From Callipepla californica brunnescens (taxonomy: Eukaryota; Chordata; Aves; Galliformes; Odontophoridae), in contig JALIRH010000004.1 of the NCBI GenBank assembly GCA_023055505.1, positions 24,113,368-24,177,367 of the forward strand: a DNA stretch of 64,000 bases, read 5' to 3'. Below are positions 42,312-55,732 of the stretch, piece by piece. How positions within the stretch are numbered: position 1 is the first letter of the stretch; every line of letters begins with the position of its first letter. The notes beneath the pieces are model-generated. The model saw only the letters and a program-made list of their open reading frames with translations. It searched no databases and was not told where the DNA came from. The position numbers were made by a program, and so were the translations under genes.

Positions 42312-45300
42312 ATGCTGTGGAAGAGTTCAGCGGGATTTGTTCTGATCTTGCTCTCTCTTTGCACCACGTCGGTGACCACCAAAGAGGCAGTGATCTTGGC
42401 TAATGCCCACCTTCTCTCTCAAAGAGGTTATGATAGTCTGGCTAATATCAATGAAAAAGGTACTCATGAAGGGAGTGAGTGATCTGGATGTGTGCTGTGT
42501 TCTATTGAATTGCTTTGTGGAATATTTTCAGCATATTTGAAAGCTTGCCCTGCAACTGTACTTTGAAATATGCCCTATCCCAAAGTTCAAAATCTTTAAA
42601 TCCGTTGCTCAACTGACACCTAATTCAAGAGGAATTAACAGTTAAAAAACATTTTGTTGCCTTTAAAGACTTATTCACTGACAATCATATCTTGATTACA
42701 TTTGTCACCTCAAGACCTAAACCTCATTGATGCTTATAACTGAGATATTGCTCTGCCTACCTAGCTTGCCTGGTCCAACCTGATAGGCTTTCTAACACAT
42801 CTCCTGGAGTAAATCCCACAATAAAATGCAGACAAAAGGAGTAATGTGTTTGGTTCGTTTTCCTCCTTTGACCGGTGGCATTTGAGGGTCTGTGAAGTTC
42901 ACTTTTCAAGTTAATCCTGTAACAACCAGCTTAAATAGTTTTCTCAGTTTATTGATAGATGCTGCTCTGTTTTCCGTAAATAACATTCACTGAGTAAGTA
43001 CAAGTGTCACTGTGTATATCGTTGGCTTGAAGACCACTATATATTTAAATGATCGTTCTATAAACTTCCAGGATCAGTTTTGGAGTCAGACTGTCTACTG
43101 GGTGAATGTTCTGGAAACTGTGGTCCAGTTTTTATGTGACTATGCGTGAAGCCCTTCTCTTTCAGGATGTGTCATAACTTCTTGCAGACAGTATTGAGAC
43201 AAAGTATTTTATTCATGGCTGGAGATTCTATTAAGCAATGAAAGGCCTAGAAGCAGGACTTCAGAAAGCCTGTATACTTCTGTAAATCTGCCCTGAGTGG
43301 CTTAGAAGCACCAGAAAATGTCTGAATATCAAATTTAAAAGATTGTATTTAACACAGTGAGGAATACTATGAATAATAGTATTCAATAGGTTTAGTCCAG
43401 CTGGAATCTTTGAGGACTACGGTACAATACTTCATACACTGATATTAATCAAAGAAGGTAGTGGTGCATTGTAATTTCAGTAAAAGCTGAAAAGGGCAAT
43501 GACTTGGGTAGAAAAGTAAACCATAAAGTCAAAGGGAGGCTAGAACTGTTTGCTTCTAGGTGAACTTTTTTAGTACTACTAAGGGTACTGAAGCAATAAT
43601 AGGAATATGCAGATAAAATTTCATTCCTTGCATGCTGTAGAGAAATGTCAATACAAAGAGACAGAATATTACAAAAAAAATAGTGTTACTCAAGAATATC
43701 TGATTCTGATGGGATAAAAAACAAAGTACAAAATTCCAGGTTTTACTTAAAGGTTAGGACTTGCCAGTTACAAAGATCCAGAGATTGAAGTCTAGATTAA
43801 CGGAAACTAAATGCTGTAAGTTCAGTCCTTGAATTCATCAGCAGAAGTGTTTCTAAAAAGACTAGGGATAAATCAGTGACACCATATAAGGCCACCTGCA
43901 TTACTATGTGTAAATTTAATTCACATTCTAGGAGATAAATTTGCAGCTGAAAACCTTCTAAAACAATGAAGGACCAGAACATTTTTTATCCTAACAGAAT
44001 TTACCCTAACAAAACAAAGGCTGATTAAAGATTAAGCTGCCCTCATGGTATGTGACAGCCTATAACCAGGGAAGAATGTGTTCAGTAAAGGATTAGATGG
44101 GTTCTCTGGTCGATGCTTTAGTCAAAGAAAAGTGTTGTTTTCTGAGCTTTCAAAATTTTTATATTTGGAAATATTTTTCCTCTAATTGTTTTTTTGAAAA
44201 TTTTTAGGAAAAAAAAAATAATGACATCTTGCTCTTGCTATGCTTTCCCTGAAATATTCCAGCTTTCCAGAAAAGTGATTTGTTTGAAAACAAGCCAACT
44301 GAGTTCTAAATACAGTATCTAAATTCCTATCTGTTATTTTCAGGACATAACAAAGAATTTCCTAGGTCTGCAACACTGTCATACTGCATCACGGGTGGTC
44401 TTTAAAAAATTTTCCAATAGAGACATAAAATGGTTACGTCTTTGTTTAACGAAGAATTTGCAATTTATATTTAATACAAATCACAAGTAATTCCTAGTAT
44501 AATCACATGCCTACTAGAAACAAGTGAGTGACTGAATTGGAGGAAAAGGAACAGTCTATTTGTACCTTTTGGCTTTACAACCGTACTTGCACCGTAAATA
44601 AAATCGCACTTTATATTACAAATTATAACACAACCTTTCGGAAACTTTCCTGTGTGTTCTGCCCTCGTGTCATCCCCTTTTAACCATGTATGCCCACCAG
44701 CTGAACTGAAATCGGTCTGAGTCAGTTTCCAGCCAGATCAAGGCAATCATGCACTCACTCTGGAGGACAGTGTTAAAAAATAATTATGAAATCTAATTTA
44801 AAACTTTTTTTCTTAGACTATCCAAGGGATTGTTTTGAAATTTTTCAACACTCCAGAGGAAATTCCAGAGATGGTCTTTACATCATCCAACCAAGGGAAG
44901 ACCCAATTGCTGTCTCTTGCAACATGCAGGATGGTGGCTGGACAGTAATCCAGCACATTACAGCCAACAGTACAGTCGACTTTGATAGGACCTGGCAGGA
45001 TTACAAATACGGATTTGGCTCTGTTCATGACAACCACTGGTTAGGAAATGAGTACATGCATCAGTTAACTGGCGGCTCTGTGCAATACATACTTGGAGTT
45101 AAACTTGTAGACGTAAATGCTGAAATCAAATGGGGACAGTACGAACCATTCCGTATTGAAGGTGAAGAGGCTCAGTACCGAATCAGGGTCGGCCTGTACA
45201 AAGGCAATGCTACAGACGCTCTGACTCTGGACACAGAAGCTTACCTCCACGACAACCAGAAGTTCACCACCAAGGACAGAGACAATGACAACTACTTTCA

Positions 45301-45517
45301 GAACTGTGCCAAACTAGAACACAACGGTATTCCTGGGGGAGGATGGTGGTATGATGCCTGCGCTGGGGCAAATCTAAACCGTAGGAATGTGATATACTGG
45401 CAAAAGGACTGCAACAAGAAGAATTTGTGCAAGTTTTCATGGATGATGGTCAAACCTGTTGACCACAGCCTATCATATGCAAGTAACTCTTGTCCATGTC
45501 AGAAGGAGGAACTGTAG
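42312..45517 (+). CDS. Secreted fibrinogen-like protein (fibrinogen C-terminal domain)
   Basis: Two coding exons, 42312-42459 and 44817-45517, join to 282 residues. The start ATG has an in-frame TGA 15 nt upstream (42297). Residues 1-22 are a signal peptide (FVLILLSLC core). Residues 23-49 are a short linker with no coiled coil or collagen repeat. Residues 50-263 are a fibrinogen-related domain: first disulfide pair C54/C84, NMQDGGWTVIQ (85-95), acidic calcium loop DRDNDN (203-208), second pair C213/C231 and GGGWWYDAC. N-glycosylation sequons are NST (100) and NAT (180). The usual WKG...MKIRP ending is replaced by a segment with extra cysteines at 248 and 254 and a tail with CPC (275-277). 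It resembles FGL1/ficolin/angiopoietin-like domains, which bind carbohydrate or protein ligands outside cells. I do not recall a counterpart at the human CHRM5-EMC7 interval. The family call is firm; the exact orthologue and function are unknown. Confidence 0.88.
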
Positions 45518-48500
45518 GTGAGCCATGTATCATTTGAATGGAACATGGATTCTTTGTCAAGTGACTGAAGTAAAATCACATTAATGAAATAAGTAACCAT
45601 GATGAAAAATTTAGCCTCTGCAAGGGCTTTGTAATGCCATACTGTCCAGGAGAGGACCTAAAACATATCTACCAATCACAAAAATGAGAATAGAAGACCT
45701 TTAACAAAATATTTACCGTAGACATTTTATAGTATTTTGGCCATAAGAGGAGTTAGGTATGAAATCCAGGGGGCAATGTCTTGTAGCAGATACACATGAA
45801 TGCATAGAAATTTTTAGAAGGTTTTGCTCCAGCATGAATATTCATCATTAACTGCACATCTTCACAGATTATTCCGGAAAGAAATTTCAAGGAATTACCT
45901 ATATTTACAAAATGCTTATCAGAGAGTATCATGTACCATAGGGTAGCAAAAAGCCTTTCCTTTTTACCATTAGTGAAAGATACTTTAATATTTTTAAATT
46001 GCTATAAGCCTTATCTCCACTGACTTCTTTTCTCCTTCGCTGACTTTTCTTTTTTATCTCTACTCTTCAGTAATCTGATATCTAATGAATTATTTAGCAC
46101 AGTATTTTGTTCCTCCTTATTAGAGCACCCACACCTAATGTCCTCATCAGCTTTCCCATTAAAAGTGACTAGTCCAAGGCCAAGCAAAGGCTACTAGCCC
46201 GCAGCTCCTCTGAATTTTTCCTCCTGTTCCATGAAGTGATAAAGCTAGACCTTCTGTTTTCTTTTTTCATTTTTTTTAATACCACTGTGAGTTAAGAGTA
46301 GCGTTGGCTTTACTTTACATGTGCTAGTTAATTGTTTTGGCACTCAACCTTGAGCTTATTTAAACAGTGCCTTTATTCCTGATTGTAACACAAAGACAAA
46401 GCCTTTAAATTTCTTGATGAATTTATCCATTTTAAAATAAAAAATAAAAGGATGTTGGATTCGGTAACCTTGGAAATCTTGTTTACTTGTACATGTGATC
46501 GGGTTATTTCACACATTTCAATATAATTGAAATAGCTGAATAACTGCTTAAGAGTTTTCACTGTTGTATTGTACAAATTGCCAGAAGAATAATTTGAATA
46601 CCTTGTATTTTATTTTAGATTTTCAACTGCAGAAACTCAGGCAACAGATGCTGGCAAAGTTCTGCTTTGTAATTAAAACATGGAATCTTGTCATTTCCGT
46701 GAAAATGAATTCAGGAACAGATAAACTGGACCATGTTTAGAGAAGACCAAGACTGGCAGGATTACTTAACAAGAGAAAATAATTAGAAAATGGAAAAGTC
46801 ATGAAATAAAATTTTATTTTTTATAGTGCATTGCAACATTTTCAGAAAGAGATATATATAAGTTGAGCAGGTGAGGCCAACATAGCATATGTATGTTTTG
46901 CAGCAGATAATCTTTTCCCCTTCAAATCGTTTTTGAAAAAATAATTATAATAGAAGAAGAAATGAATAAATGTATGAAATGAATTGATGTAATTAAGTCA
47001 ATTAATGTGGATTCTGCTGCATCATGAAATATCCAAAGTTGTAATGAAGATAGAAGAAAATCATCAAGTCTCCCATAGCTTTTGCCCAAGTTCCCATCAA
47101 GACAACCAGATTCTCACTCAACTGACAAAAAAGGGTGTGAATAATTGTCATGTGGAAATACACTCTGAAAGCCGGCAGGCTGCACCTGATCCTCAAAGGC
47201 AAGCAACCTGCCCTGCAGCTCATTAATCCTGCTTGGGGGGTTTTGCAGGAAAAGAATTGTGGAGGTACGCTGCATGAAAAACTTAGGCATCACCAGCCCA
47301 AATCCAGCCGTCCAGTTTTGGAGGCACTCTGTTGCACGTACTGGAGTCCTACAGATACCTGCTGACACTGAATTCCAGTATGGGAAACACATTAATGTAT
47401 AGTAATAAATGGTATTAATAGATGAGCAGTCAAAACCATGACAAAGATTAAAGTCAGTGCTTGAACTGTGTTAATGGAAGTCATGGGGTGTGGTACGTTT
47501 CATGCTTCTAAGTGAAGAAAGGATGGAAAATACTTAAAGAGCTGGATTTAGGACTGAGGATGAAAATAATTAGGAATTTCCCAATCCACTCATCTTCTTT
47601 CTAGAGCTTTTAAAGAGCAGGCCATATTGTTTTGGAGCTCAGGTTTAGGAGGACATTTCAAATGGAGAAGCCACTGACTATACAGAAAACGTTAACTCCA
47701 GCTCATCTATTAGGAACATCTGAGGAAAGTCATTTGGTTTTCCTAATACCCAAGTGACTCCTTCATATTACTTCTATCTCTATAGAAAATAAAGAAAATA
47801 AATTTTTCTTTATTTATTCCTCTTTATGTAAGAGGAATTACATAATTCTGTTTTTTTGGTTGTTTTCCTAAAGCAAATAATCCAGAGTGGGTAGAAGTGC
47901 AAACGTCTCCTAAATATGACAGAGTAATCTGAAGAAAGTGGTGTCCAAACATTCTTATTCAATATGAAGATTTTGGAAATTCCAAACGGTGATAGATTGA
48001 TTGGAAACTGTTTCCTACAAAAGGTAAGGAAGCGTTTTACAAAATTCTATTCAAAATACGGAATCGGTTAAGAGTCTGCAGGTATTCAATTCTGAGTTTC
48101 AAACTGAGAAGCCAATTCCATAATAATTGTGTTCTAAGAGAAAACACCATCCTTCAGACTGACATCAGATTCTTTAATTTTTGTAAAGACTTCTGATTTA
48201 GATCTAATATACTTACCACCTCCCAGTACCATATTTATTCTTTCAAGTGTATGGCTGTCCTTAGGGACATTTGCATTAAGATTTATTAGTTCAATTAGTT
48301 TGACATAGATCACGTATGGAATTTGACAAGGAGGCAATGATACAGATTTCTTAGAAATGCTCTGTGTAGGAGATAAAATGATCAGAATAATTCATTAAAT
48401 AATTAGAGACTGGGACTTTTCATGAGGCTTGGCTCTAAAACTGGAACAGAATATATAGGGTGATAAGGAAGAACAATTAAGGATTTTGCCTAAGTACATC

Positions 48501-51500
48501 TCTGTACCTCTGGACTCTTCAAGTCCATATAAACCAATGAAGTTCACACTATGGGTACAATTGGGATGAGGAACAAAACTCCACATACAAAAATACCTTT
48601 CAACAATGAACAGCTTGAAGTGCATAGAATAATTATAGAGTAGAACAATTGTGATTAGTAACTGTATTATAGAATTAAGTTAATGGCAAAATATGCTCTA
48701 TTCTGTTTTACAGGTTCTTGTAGTATTTTCTCTATGTCTCTTTTGATTTCAGCCTTCCCCAGTTCTGTGAACTCTTTTGACTCTTTATCTATAAAGTATA
48801 TTTATGTAAAATGAATGGGTTTCTGAGATACTATGTGAAAAGGGAGGGACAAAAACAATGCATCAGTTTCCTTCGTGGGAAAATTCAATATTAAAAATAT
48901 TCAAGTGTGCTAGGCCTCTGAAAAGCTTATTTGGGAATGTATGCTCACACAGCTATATTGATAATACATACATAAATATATGTGTATGTATGTATAAATA
49001 AAATGCAGTTTTAAAAATGTTCTTCTCACAAGTCCATAGCCATAATCAATTAAAGGATCAGTAAAAGGTTCATTAAAAGAGAAATACAGATAACAAGAGT
49101 GTTTTACACTGCAAAAGTCCCACAGCATGTTTAAAGGAACCTTTAAAGAGCTAGAAAACAAAATAAAATTAAGAAACTAAATACTAACTCACACTCGAAT
49201 GAGTCTTTGAGGCTTCTTATTTTTTTTGAGGGTAAACATCTCACATAACAATAAAGCGAGAAACATCTCTTTATATAATTCTAGGCATTTACAACGTACC
49301 CAGGTTTGGCAGTGTAACGTCTCACACTGTGGAGTGTTAGCAGCAGAGTTTGAGCACACATTTCACAGTTATATTGAACTAACACCGTTGCACCCATCAC
49401 CATCTATTGTAATACATTTACTGAGCACAGAATCCATAAACATTTACAGAACACTCTAGTTCAACAGAAGCCAAAACCAACAAAATATATCCAATTTAAT
49501 TTCAGAAGTAGAAGCCAATGCTTTACTTTAGAAACAACACCACAACTAGCAGAAATTGTTACTATCTCATGAATTTTGCCTTTAACTACAGCTTGTGCCA
49601 CAGAGGGACGCATTCGTTTGCTAAAAATCAAACACAGTTTACTGAATGTCTGAACCAATGTAGTATAAAGTTACCTACTATATTAACTGACAGGTACGTA
49701 GGTACTGCACACAGGAATAGCTCTGGGGAGTGACAGAGGAAGATTGATGAAAGGGTCTCTGTAAAGACCAATGCATTCCTTTAATAAGCATTCATATGCT
49801 AATGCACAAAACGTATTAGGCACAGTGTGGTGTGGCAAAAAATCAATCAAGTGAACTCAGAGAACATAGTCTTGCATTACTACACTGCTTATCTTGCACC
49901 GACAGTCTTCCCCTCTGGAGATTGAGGATAAAAATATTAATTACTTGTACTGTGATTGCTGACATGAAGGAATTATGTATCTGCAGGGAAATACGTGATG
50001 ATGCAATAATAAATTATATGAATGATTCTGCTGAGAGCAATGGTACGTTCAGAATGACTAATGTAATCCCCGGAATGTGCAGCTGGGTCTCATCACGGCA
50101 ATGACCCACTAACGTGTATAATAGCTAAACAGCCAACATCGGCCCAAATTTATACTTCAGAGCATCTCAGCCTGACCTTTGATAGAGTGGCTAGAAGTGA
50201 ATCTGAACTTTATGATGTGGACTCAGTGAGGCACAGGGAGTTATTTCTCTCTTACTCGCAAGTATTTGTGTACTTTAAGATTTCAACCCCTGAGACCCTC
50301 TCACCACTAGCATATTTTTCCACCACTACGAGCCATGGATCATCTCCATTCAGTGGCTTTGTGCTAAAAGCAGCCCCGCACTCACACACATATTCGGTCA
50401 GAGGTGCAGGACTTCTGCCAATCTAACACTGACACCAGACAGGCACATGAATGTCTTTACCACTTTTGAAGCCCTGAGGCAAACCTCAGCTAGTGGACAG
50501 GTTGGACAGGTGACCAGCCCACAGTGGCCGTACCTGCAGTCCCAGGAGCCACAGCCCCAGGAGGGGCTGTCACCAAACACCAGTGCCGTAGCAGACAACG
50601 TTCTGTTGGACTGGGAGACTGAGACTGGAGATAACTTCTGTTTATAACACCTAATGTTTATCATTATTTGTAAAGATATTTAGAGATACAAGTGCTATGA
50701 AAGCACAATACTTTTATATAAATAACGAAAAAGTACTTCAAAAAATCTTTCTTCTTTCAGAAATACAAATTCTGTCATCGCTTCTAACAATTTCATGATA
50801 TGCAAGTGAATTTGCCGAGCATTGATGCACATTTCCGTGCATGCTTGTGTTCTGCCTCGTTCTATAATTAAGGGAAACTTTATAGGCAAGGGGAATGCAA
50901 AAGAGAGACTCCAAAAGGGATCTGACTTATGTTCCGCCCTGAAAATAGACAAATTGTGTCCATCGTTACAGTCAGTTCTGATCAGTACTGCTGTCACTAC
51001 CACATATGTTGAAAAGATTTCCTTCTGAGGTATCAGGAAATTAAGAAATACAAATTCATAGATGTCTGCTATCACCATTTTCAGGTGACATTGACTTGCA
51101 AGATGGAACTGAGATGGGGATTGGATTCTTTTATATAAACTACATTATCTGTTTCCTCCCCTATGAGCCCTTCCTCTGTCTCACCAGAAAAGATATTCTT
51201 AAAGTGGAAATTTTCTCAGTATTACATTCTCCTACAGTAAGTGTACTCTTCTGAAGTACTAAGAATCTCCCTTAGCTACTTAGTATCGGGGATAACAGTA
51301 TTTCCCTCTTTAGATAGTCCTTGTTTCATTCCAATAGCATGAAGTCTCAAAACAAGTAGTACATGTACCATTGCTTGCTCCGTGGAAAAACAGACAATAC
51401 AGAAGAGAGGAAAGGAACTATAGGAAGAAACAGTTCTGCACTACAAGGAGATAGGCTGGATAACCTGACCTGATGACCGGATGACAATCACACGCTAATT

Positions 51501-51788
51501 CCTAGAAGTTTATGAGACACGCTGCAATTTCTCAGGCTGAAAGAAAGGACAGAAGACTCCAAACACAATAATTTTAATGCAGATCTACTGCATAATCACG
51601 AACACCCTGTCAGCAACCACTGACTTCTACCCCAAGCATACTACTTTCATGCAAAATATCACTTTTTGCTGACAACTTTTTTTAACAAATAGGCATATAA
51701 AAGGACAGCTTTGAAAATACAGAATTAAAAGTCCTTTACTAAGCTATGTTAGTATCTACTTTTCCCTGTATCTCTTATATAGGAATAG
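45518..51788. other. Interval between the fibrinogen-like gene and CHRM5
   Basis: No second gene is recognised. The left part probably contains the 3' UTR of the fibrinogen-like gene and the right part the 3' UTR of CHRM5 (minus strand). Open frames here are short and lack domains. Confidence 0.45.
46805..46810 (+). terminator. Candidate polyadenylation signal for the fibrinogen-like gene
   Basis: AATAAA about 1.3 kb after the stop codon, followed by T-rich sequence. A cluster of overlapping AATAAA words near 46436-46447 is an equal candidate. Confidence 0.35.
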
Positions 51789-53375
51789 TTATGGCATCCG
51801 AGTATTACCCTGCCAGTATAGTTTCTCTTCCACTTTTTTCTTTTTCCACTGGCAGAAAAGCAGCATCTTAAAAGTTTTCCTGAAAGTTTTGTTACAGAGA
51901 GCATAACACATGGGGTTAACAGTGCTGTTCACATAGCATAGCCAGTATCCAAGGTGCCACAACGTCAGAGGAATGCAGTCAGAGCAGAATGTGGAGATCA
52001 AAACCATTATATTATAGGGAGTCCATGTGATGATAAAAGCCAAAAGAATGGCACTTAAAGTCTGTGCTGCTTTACGTTCTTTTATAAGAACCATCCTTTT
52101 CCTTTTGGTGATTTGGTTATTTATATTTGGATCCATGCTTTTGATGGAAGGATCCTTGGACAGAGCAGCAGAACAAGGAGTTATTTTTACTTTACGACAG
52201 CCATTGTTGGCTTCCTGAGTGCCATCAGCCTTTACCACCAAGCGGAATTTGTAGGCCACACATTTTTTACTTTTTTGGCCAATGGCAGGTGACAAAAAGT
52301 ATTGCTGGGTCTCAAAATCATTTTCTTCAGGTTGGTCTTTGACAACAATGTCCTTACATTCCCTTTCATTAAACTCTTCTTCCTTACCTTTAGATGGACT
52401 CCCGTACGCTACTTGGAAAACAGGATCAGCGGCAAGTTTGTCCTCTTCTTCTGAAGATGCATAGCTGCTGCAGGTGGTCAGTTGGTCAGCCCTGGCCCAC
52501 TCAGTGCATGTGCTTGCTGCCTGGGATGCCTTCACTGTAGCTGATGTACTTCGACTGGATGAAGACCAGGAAGCCTGACATCTCTCCCTTTTGACTAAGT
52601 TTTGTTGCTTGCAACTGAAGCAAGACTTCAGGAAAGCTTTCTGAGGCTTTATCATCTCAAATTCTGCCACAGACTCAGAGCCCTGAAGTTCAGCGAGGTC
52701 CTTGGTACGTTTCTCAGTCTCCTTATAGATACGGCAATATAAAATGGTCATCACTGACACTGGAATGTAAAAAGCAGCAATTGCAGTACCAAAGGTGATG
52801 ATGGGCTCATATAAAAACTGTATCTGGCATTCCTCAGGGGGTACCGTTCTTTCACCCACAAAATACTGCCAGCACAATATTACAGGTGCCCACAGAATGA
52901 AGGAGATTAGCCAAGCCAGGCCGATCATGATGCCAGCTCTTTTGGGCGTGCGTTTAGCCCTGTATGTCAAAGGCCTTGTGATGGAAAAATATCTGTCAAA
53001 GCTGATGACTAGGAGGTTCATGACTGAGGCATTGCTAGCTACATAATCCAACGCTAGCCACAGGTCACATGCCAGGCTTCCAAGAGACCAGTGGCCTATG
53101 AGTATATAAGAGGTATAGAGGTTCATAGAAAATATTCCGATTATGAGGTCTGCACAGGCAAGGCTGAGCAAGTAGTAATTGTTAACAGTTTTGAGCTGAC
53201 TGTTAACCTTGAAGGATATCATTACAAGAACATTTCCTACTATGGTTATTAAGCTTACAATTGCAGTTACAGTGGCAATAGTAATAACTTCCCAGAGGCT
53301 ATGCCCTTCTAACTGTTTATGGTTGATGGATGAACTGTTTATAACAGTAGAATTGCTGAATAGATTTACTTCCAT
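51789..53375 (-). CDS. CHRM5: Muscarinic acetylcholine receptor M5
   Basis: A single uninterrupted 528-codon frame (human M5 is 532), typical of muscarinic genes with intronless coding regions. It has seven membrane spans. N-terminal sequons are at N8 and N13. The acetylcholine-contacting aspartate is D110 in [11 protein letters not shown]. The DRY motif is at 127-129 ([20 protein letters not shown]). C103 and C183 form the expected extracellular disulfide. A long third intracellular loop of about 220 residues runs from [19 protein letters not shown] to [18 protein letters not shown]6 has [11 protein letters not shown] and TM7 has NPMCY at 487-491, followed by a short KKKK-containing tail. 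M5 couples to Gq/11 and raises calcium; in birds and mammals it is expressed in brain, including dopaminergic areas. A good minus-strand acceptor at 53458 suggests that 5' UTR exons lie upstream, towards AVEN. Confidence 0.98.
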   Translation of the reverse strand: MEVNLFSNSTVINSSSINHKQLEGHSLWEVITIATVTAIVSLITIVGNVLVMISFKVNSQLKTVNNYYLLSLACADLIIGIFSMNLYTSYILIGHWSLGSLACDLWLALDYVASNASVMNLLVISFDRYFSITRPLTYRAKRTPKRAGIMIGLAWLISFILWAPVILCWQYFVGERTVPPEECQIQFLYEPIITFGTAIAAFYIPVSVMTILYCRIYKETEKRTKDLAELQGSESVAEFEMIKPQKAFLKSCFSCKQQNLVKRERCQASWSSSSRSTSATVKASQAASTCTEWARADQLTTCSSYASSEEEDKLAADPVFQVAYGSPSKGKEEEFNERECKDIVVKDQPEENDFETQQYFLSPAIGQKSKKCVAYKFRLVVKADGTQEANNGCRKVKITPCSAALSKDPSIKSMDPNINNQITKRKRMVLIKERKAAQTLSAILLAFIITWTPYNIMVLISTFCSDCIPLTLWHLGYWLCYVNSTVNPMCYALCNKTFRKTFKMLLFCQWKKKKVEEKLYWQGNTRMP

Positions 53376-53457
53376 TCTTTTTCTTGATCAATTGTTGTCA
53401 GAATCTTAGCACTCTTGCATATTGCTTTCTGTATTTGAAAATATCTTTTGGAGACAG
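53376..53457 (-). other. Likely 5' UTR part of the CHRM5 coding exon
   Basis: On the minus strand a pyrimidine-rich tract ends in GATCTTAACAG just before position 53457, 82 nt upstream of the ATG. This is a credible splice acceptor. Mammalian CHRM5 also has non-coding upstream exons. I could not place the upstream exons. Confidence 0.5.
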
Positions 53458-54592
53458 CTGTTAAGATCAAAGGAAAGAAAGAGAAAAAGAAAGCAGCTCA
53501 TTAAATAGCACAAACTTCCACTAGATTTACCTTGACAAACTTGTAAAGCAATCCATCAAATTATTTGTGCTCTCTTTCTGCATTGTCATAATTGTTTCTA
53601 TCATTGTGAACATAAATAAAACACATATGTGTGTTCTAGGACAATGTACTCTTGTACCTTATGTCATTTCGCAATGCAATCAAAACAACTATTGTTTCAT
53701 AAGATGTTCAATCACACAAGTTCTCACATTTTTAATACCTTAGGAAACACTCTACATATTGTTAAAGACAGACATTTCAAGTTTTGCAGTGTAATGAGAC
53801 AGTGAGTCATGGTGTTGCTTCTTAACAATACTCTGTAGCAGACATGTCAAGATTTCAAAAATTGTCTTTGGAAAACTTGAGGAAGTTGCTGTTTTGGAAA
53901 CCATCAGCAGAAAAGGAGCACAAGGGTACTGAAGATGCACAGGGATATAGAAACATGCTGGCGTGGTGGCACTGGGAAATAATTAGGTGTCAGAAGTGCT
54001 TAGGACTAGCAGCAGGGAATTTTAAGAGGCACGCAAACAGGCAAGGACAAAAAAACCCCACATATTTTCAGAAAAATAAGTTGACTTCCCTATGGGAAGG
54101 TCTGAGCAGGGTAAGGTATGGAAGTGCTGGAAGGACTGGGTGTGTGAGAGGTAGGGCTGAGGACAGAAATGAGTTATATGAAGAGGAGTCACCAGTGGGT
54201 AACCTCAGTGATAAACTGCAACAAAAACAATACTGTAGAATGCATAAGCAGTGGAAGGAAAAGGAACCACTGTTGGTATATTCACATAAACATCTCTGAT
54301 GTCCATACCTTCCTACAGTCTCTCTAATATGGTGTAACTTTTCACTGCTGTTTTCTTGCCTCTGAGAATGCATGCCCAAGTCAGACAATTAGCTTCTTTC
54401 ACAGATCTCTGCTGGTTTTGAGTTATTCCATCATATCTGATGATGTTAATCACTTGTTTGATGCTTAATCTTTCTAGGCTGTGTAATTTTTGAATAATCA
54501 AATAGTTGTTATCTTTTAAAGTCAGAAATAGAAGAGGATGTTTAAATTTACCAGCCATCTAGTCAGTAAAAAAGAAAACAGGTAAGAAGATT

Positions 54593-54616
54593 CCCCCCCC
54601 CCCCTTTTTTTTTTTT
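54593..54616 (+). repeat. C12T12 homopolymer pair
   Basis: Twelve C residues run directly into twelve T residues, giving a polypyrimidine strand of 24. Length calls here are prone to sequencing error. Confidence 0.85.
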
Positions 54617-55732
54617 GTAACTGATATGGGTTCAGCTAAAATTATCATATAGGTCACCTATTAAAAGTCCAACTTTTAAGTCTTCAGGATTCTTTCTCTG
54701 AAAGATCTCTATTTTTCAGTCCTTCCTATCCATTGATACGACTCCTTTGTGCCTTCATCATTCAGCCTAGCTCCTGGAACATTATTTTCTATGGTCTTTG
54801 CAAATGTCTTGCATTACCCTCAAGATCTCCAGCCTGTACTTTTCATACATTGTCGTCTATTTTATTGTCAAGAAGTGGGCTTCTGAATAGGCTAATGTCA
54901 GCTGAATATATAAATGTTTTATAGCCACTTACTGAATTTTCAGAAAATAATCAATATTTTCCATTCTCGTTTATATTTTATTTTATATTTTATTTTTCCC
55001 TTCACGTTTGTTATCTAGTGCCTTCTAAGTATCCACATACGCATACCACATTTCTTTTTCAAACATTCCATGAAGATTATCTTTTGTGATGAGATCTGAC
55101 AACAGTAAACTTACTGGTATACTGAGACCACTGGCTATCTCACTAACCAAACTCCATCTGTGTTTGTCTTTCTGTCATCTCCTGTATTATATTTAGATGC
55201 CCATAAGTCTGTATTCTGCTTATGCATAATGCATACTGAGCCAAGTTCAACTGGATTTTACTTCATGTATAGGCCTTGTAACCTAGCAATAACCATAGCA
55301 ATCATAACACATGCATGTCGACCATCTGTCCTCTTAGCTTCTCTGGCCTTAGGAGCCAGCCTAGCAGCCAAGAATAGCAGAAGCGACACAGCGGTCCTAA
55401 TGAGCCCTAAGTGAGGGAAGAATTTTCATTCTGGTTCTACAGTCTGTAGAAATTTACAAGGGAAAGGAGATGGAGGCCCTCACTTCTGGCTTTCTTCACA
55501 ACAGCTCTTATTAGCAGAGGAGCTGACCTCAGCCAGCTAAGCTCTAACTTAGTCAGTTGAGCTCCTAGAAAGGGATGTTCTCTGTGCCCCTACAACTGAC
55601 ACACCTGAAACACTGTCAGTGCTCATGCGAGATTTCAGAAAAGCCTTCAGACAGTCTTAGAAAGGCATCAAGTATGAACGTCCATCAGGTGCATGAATAA
55701 GCCTCTCATAACTGGCTGTCTTCTACACTGAA

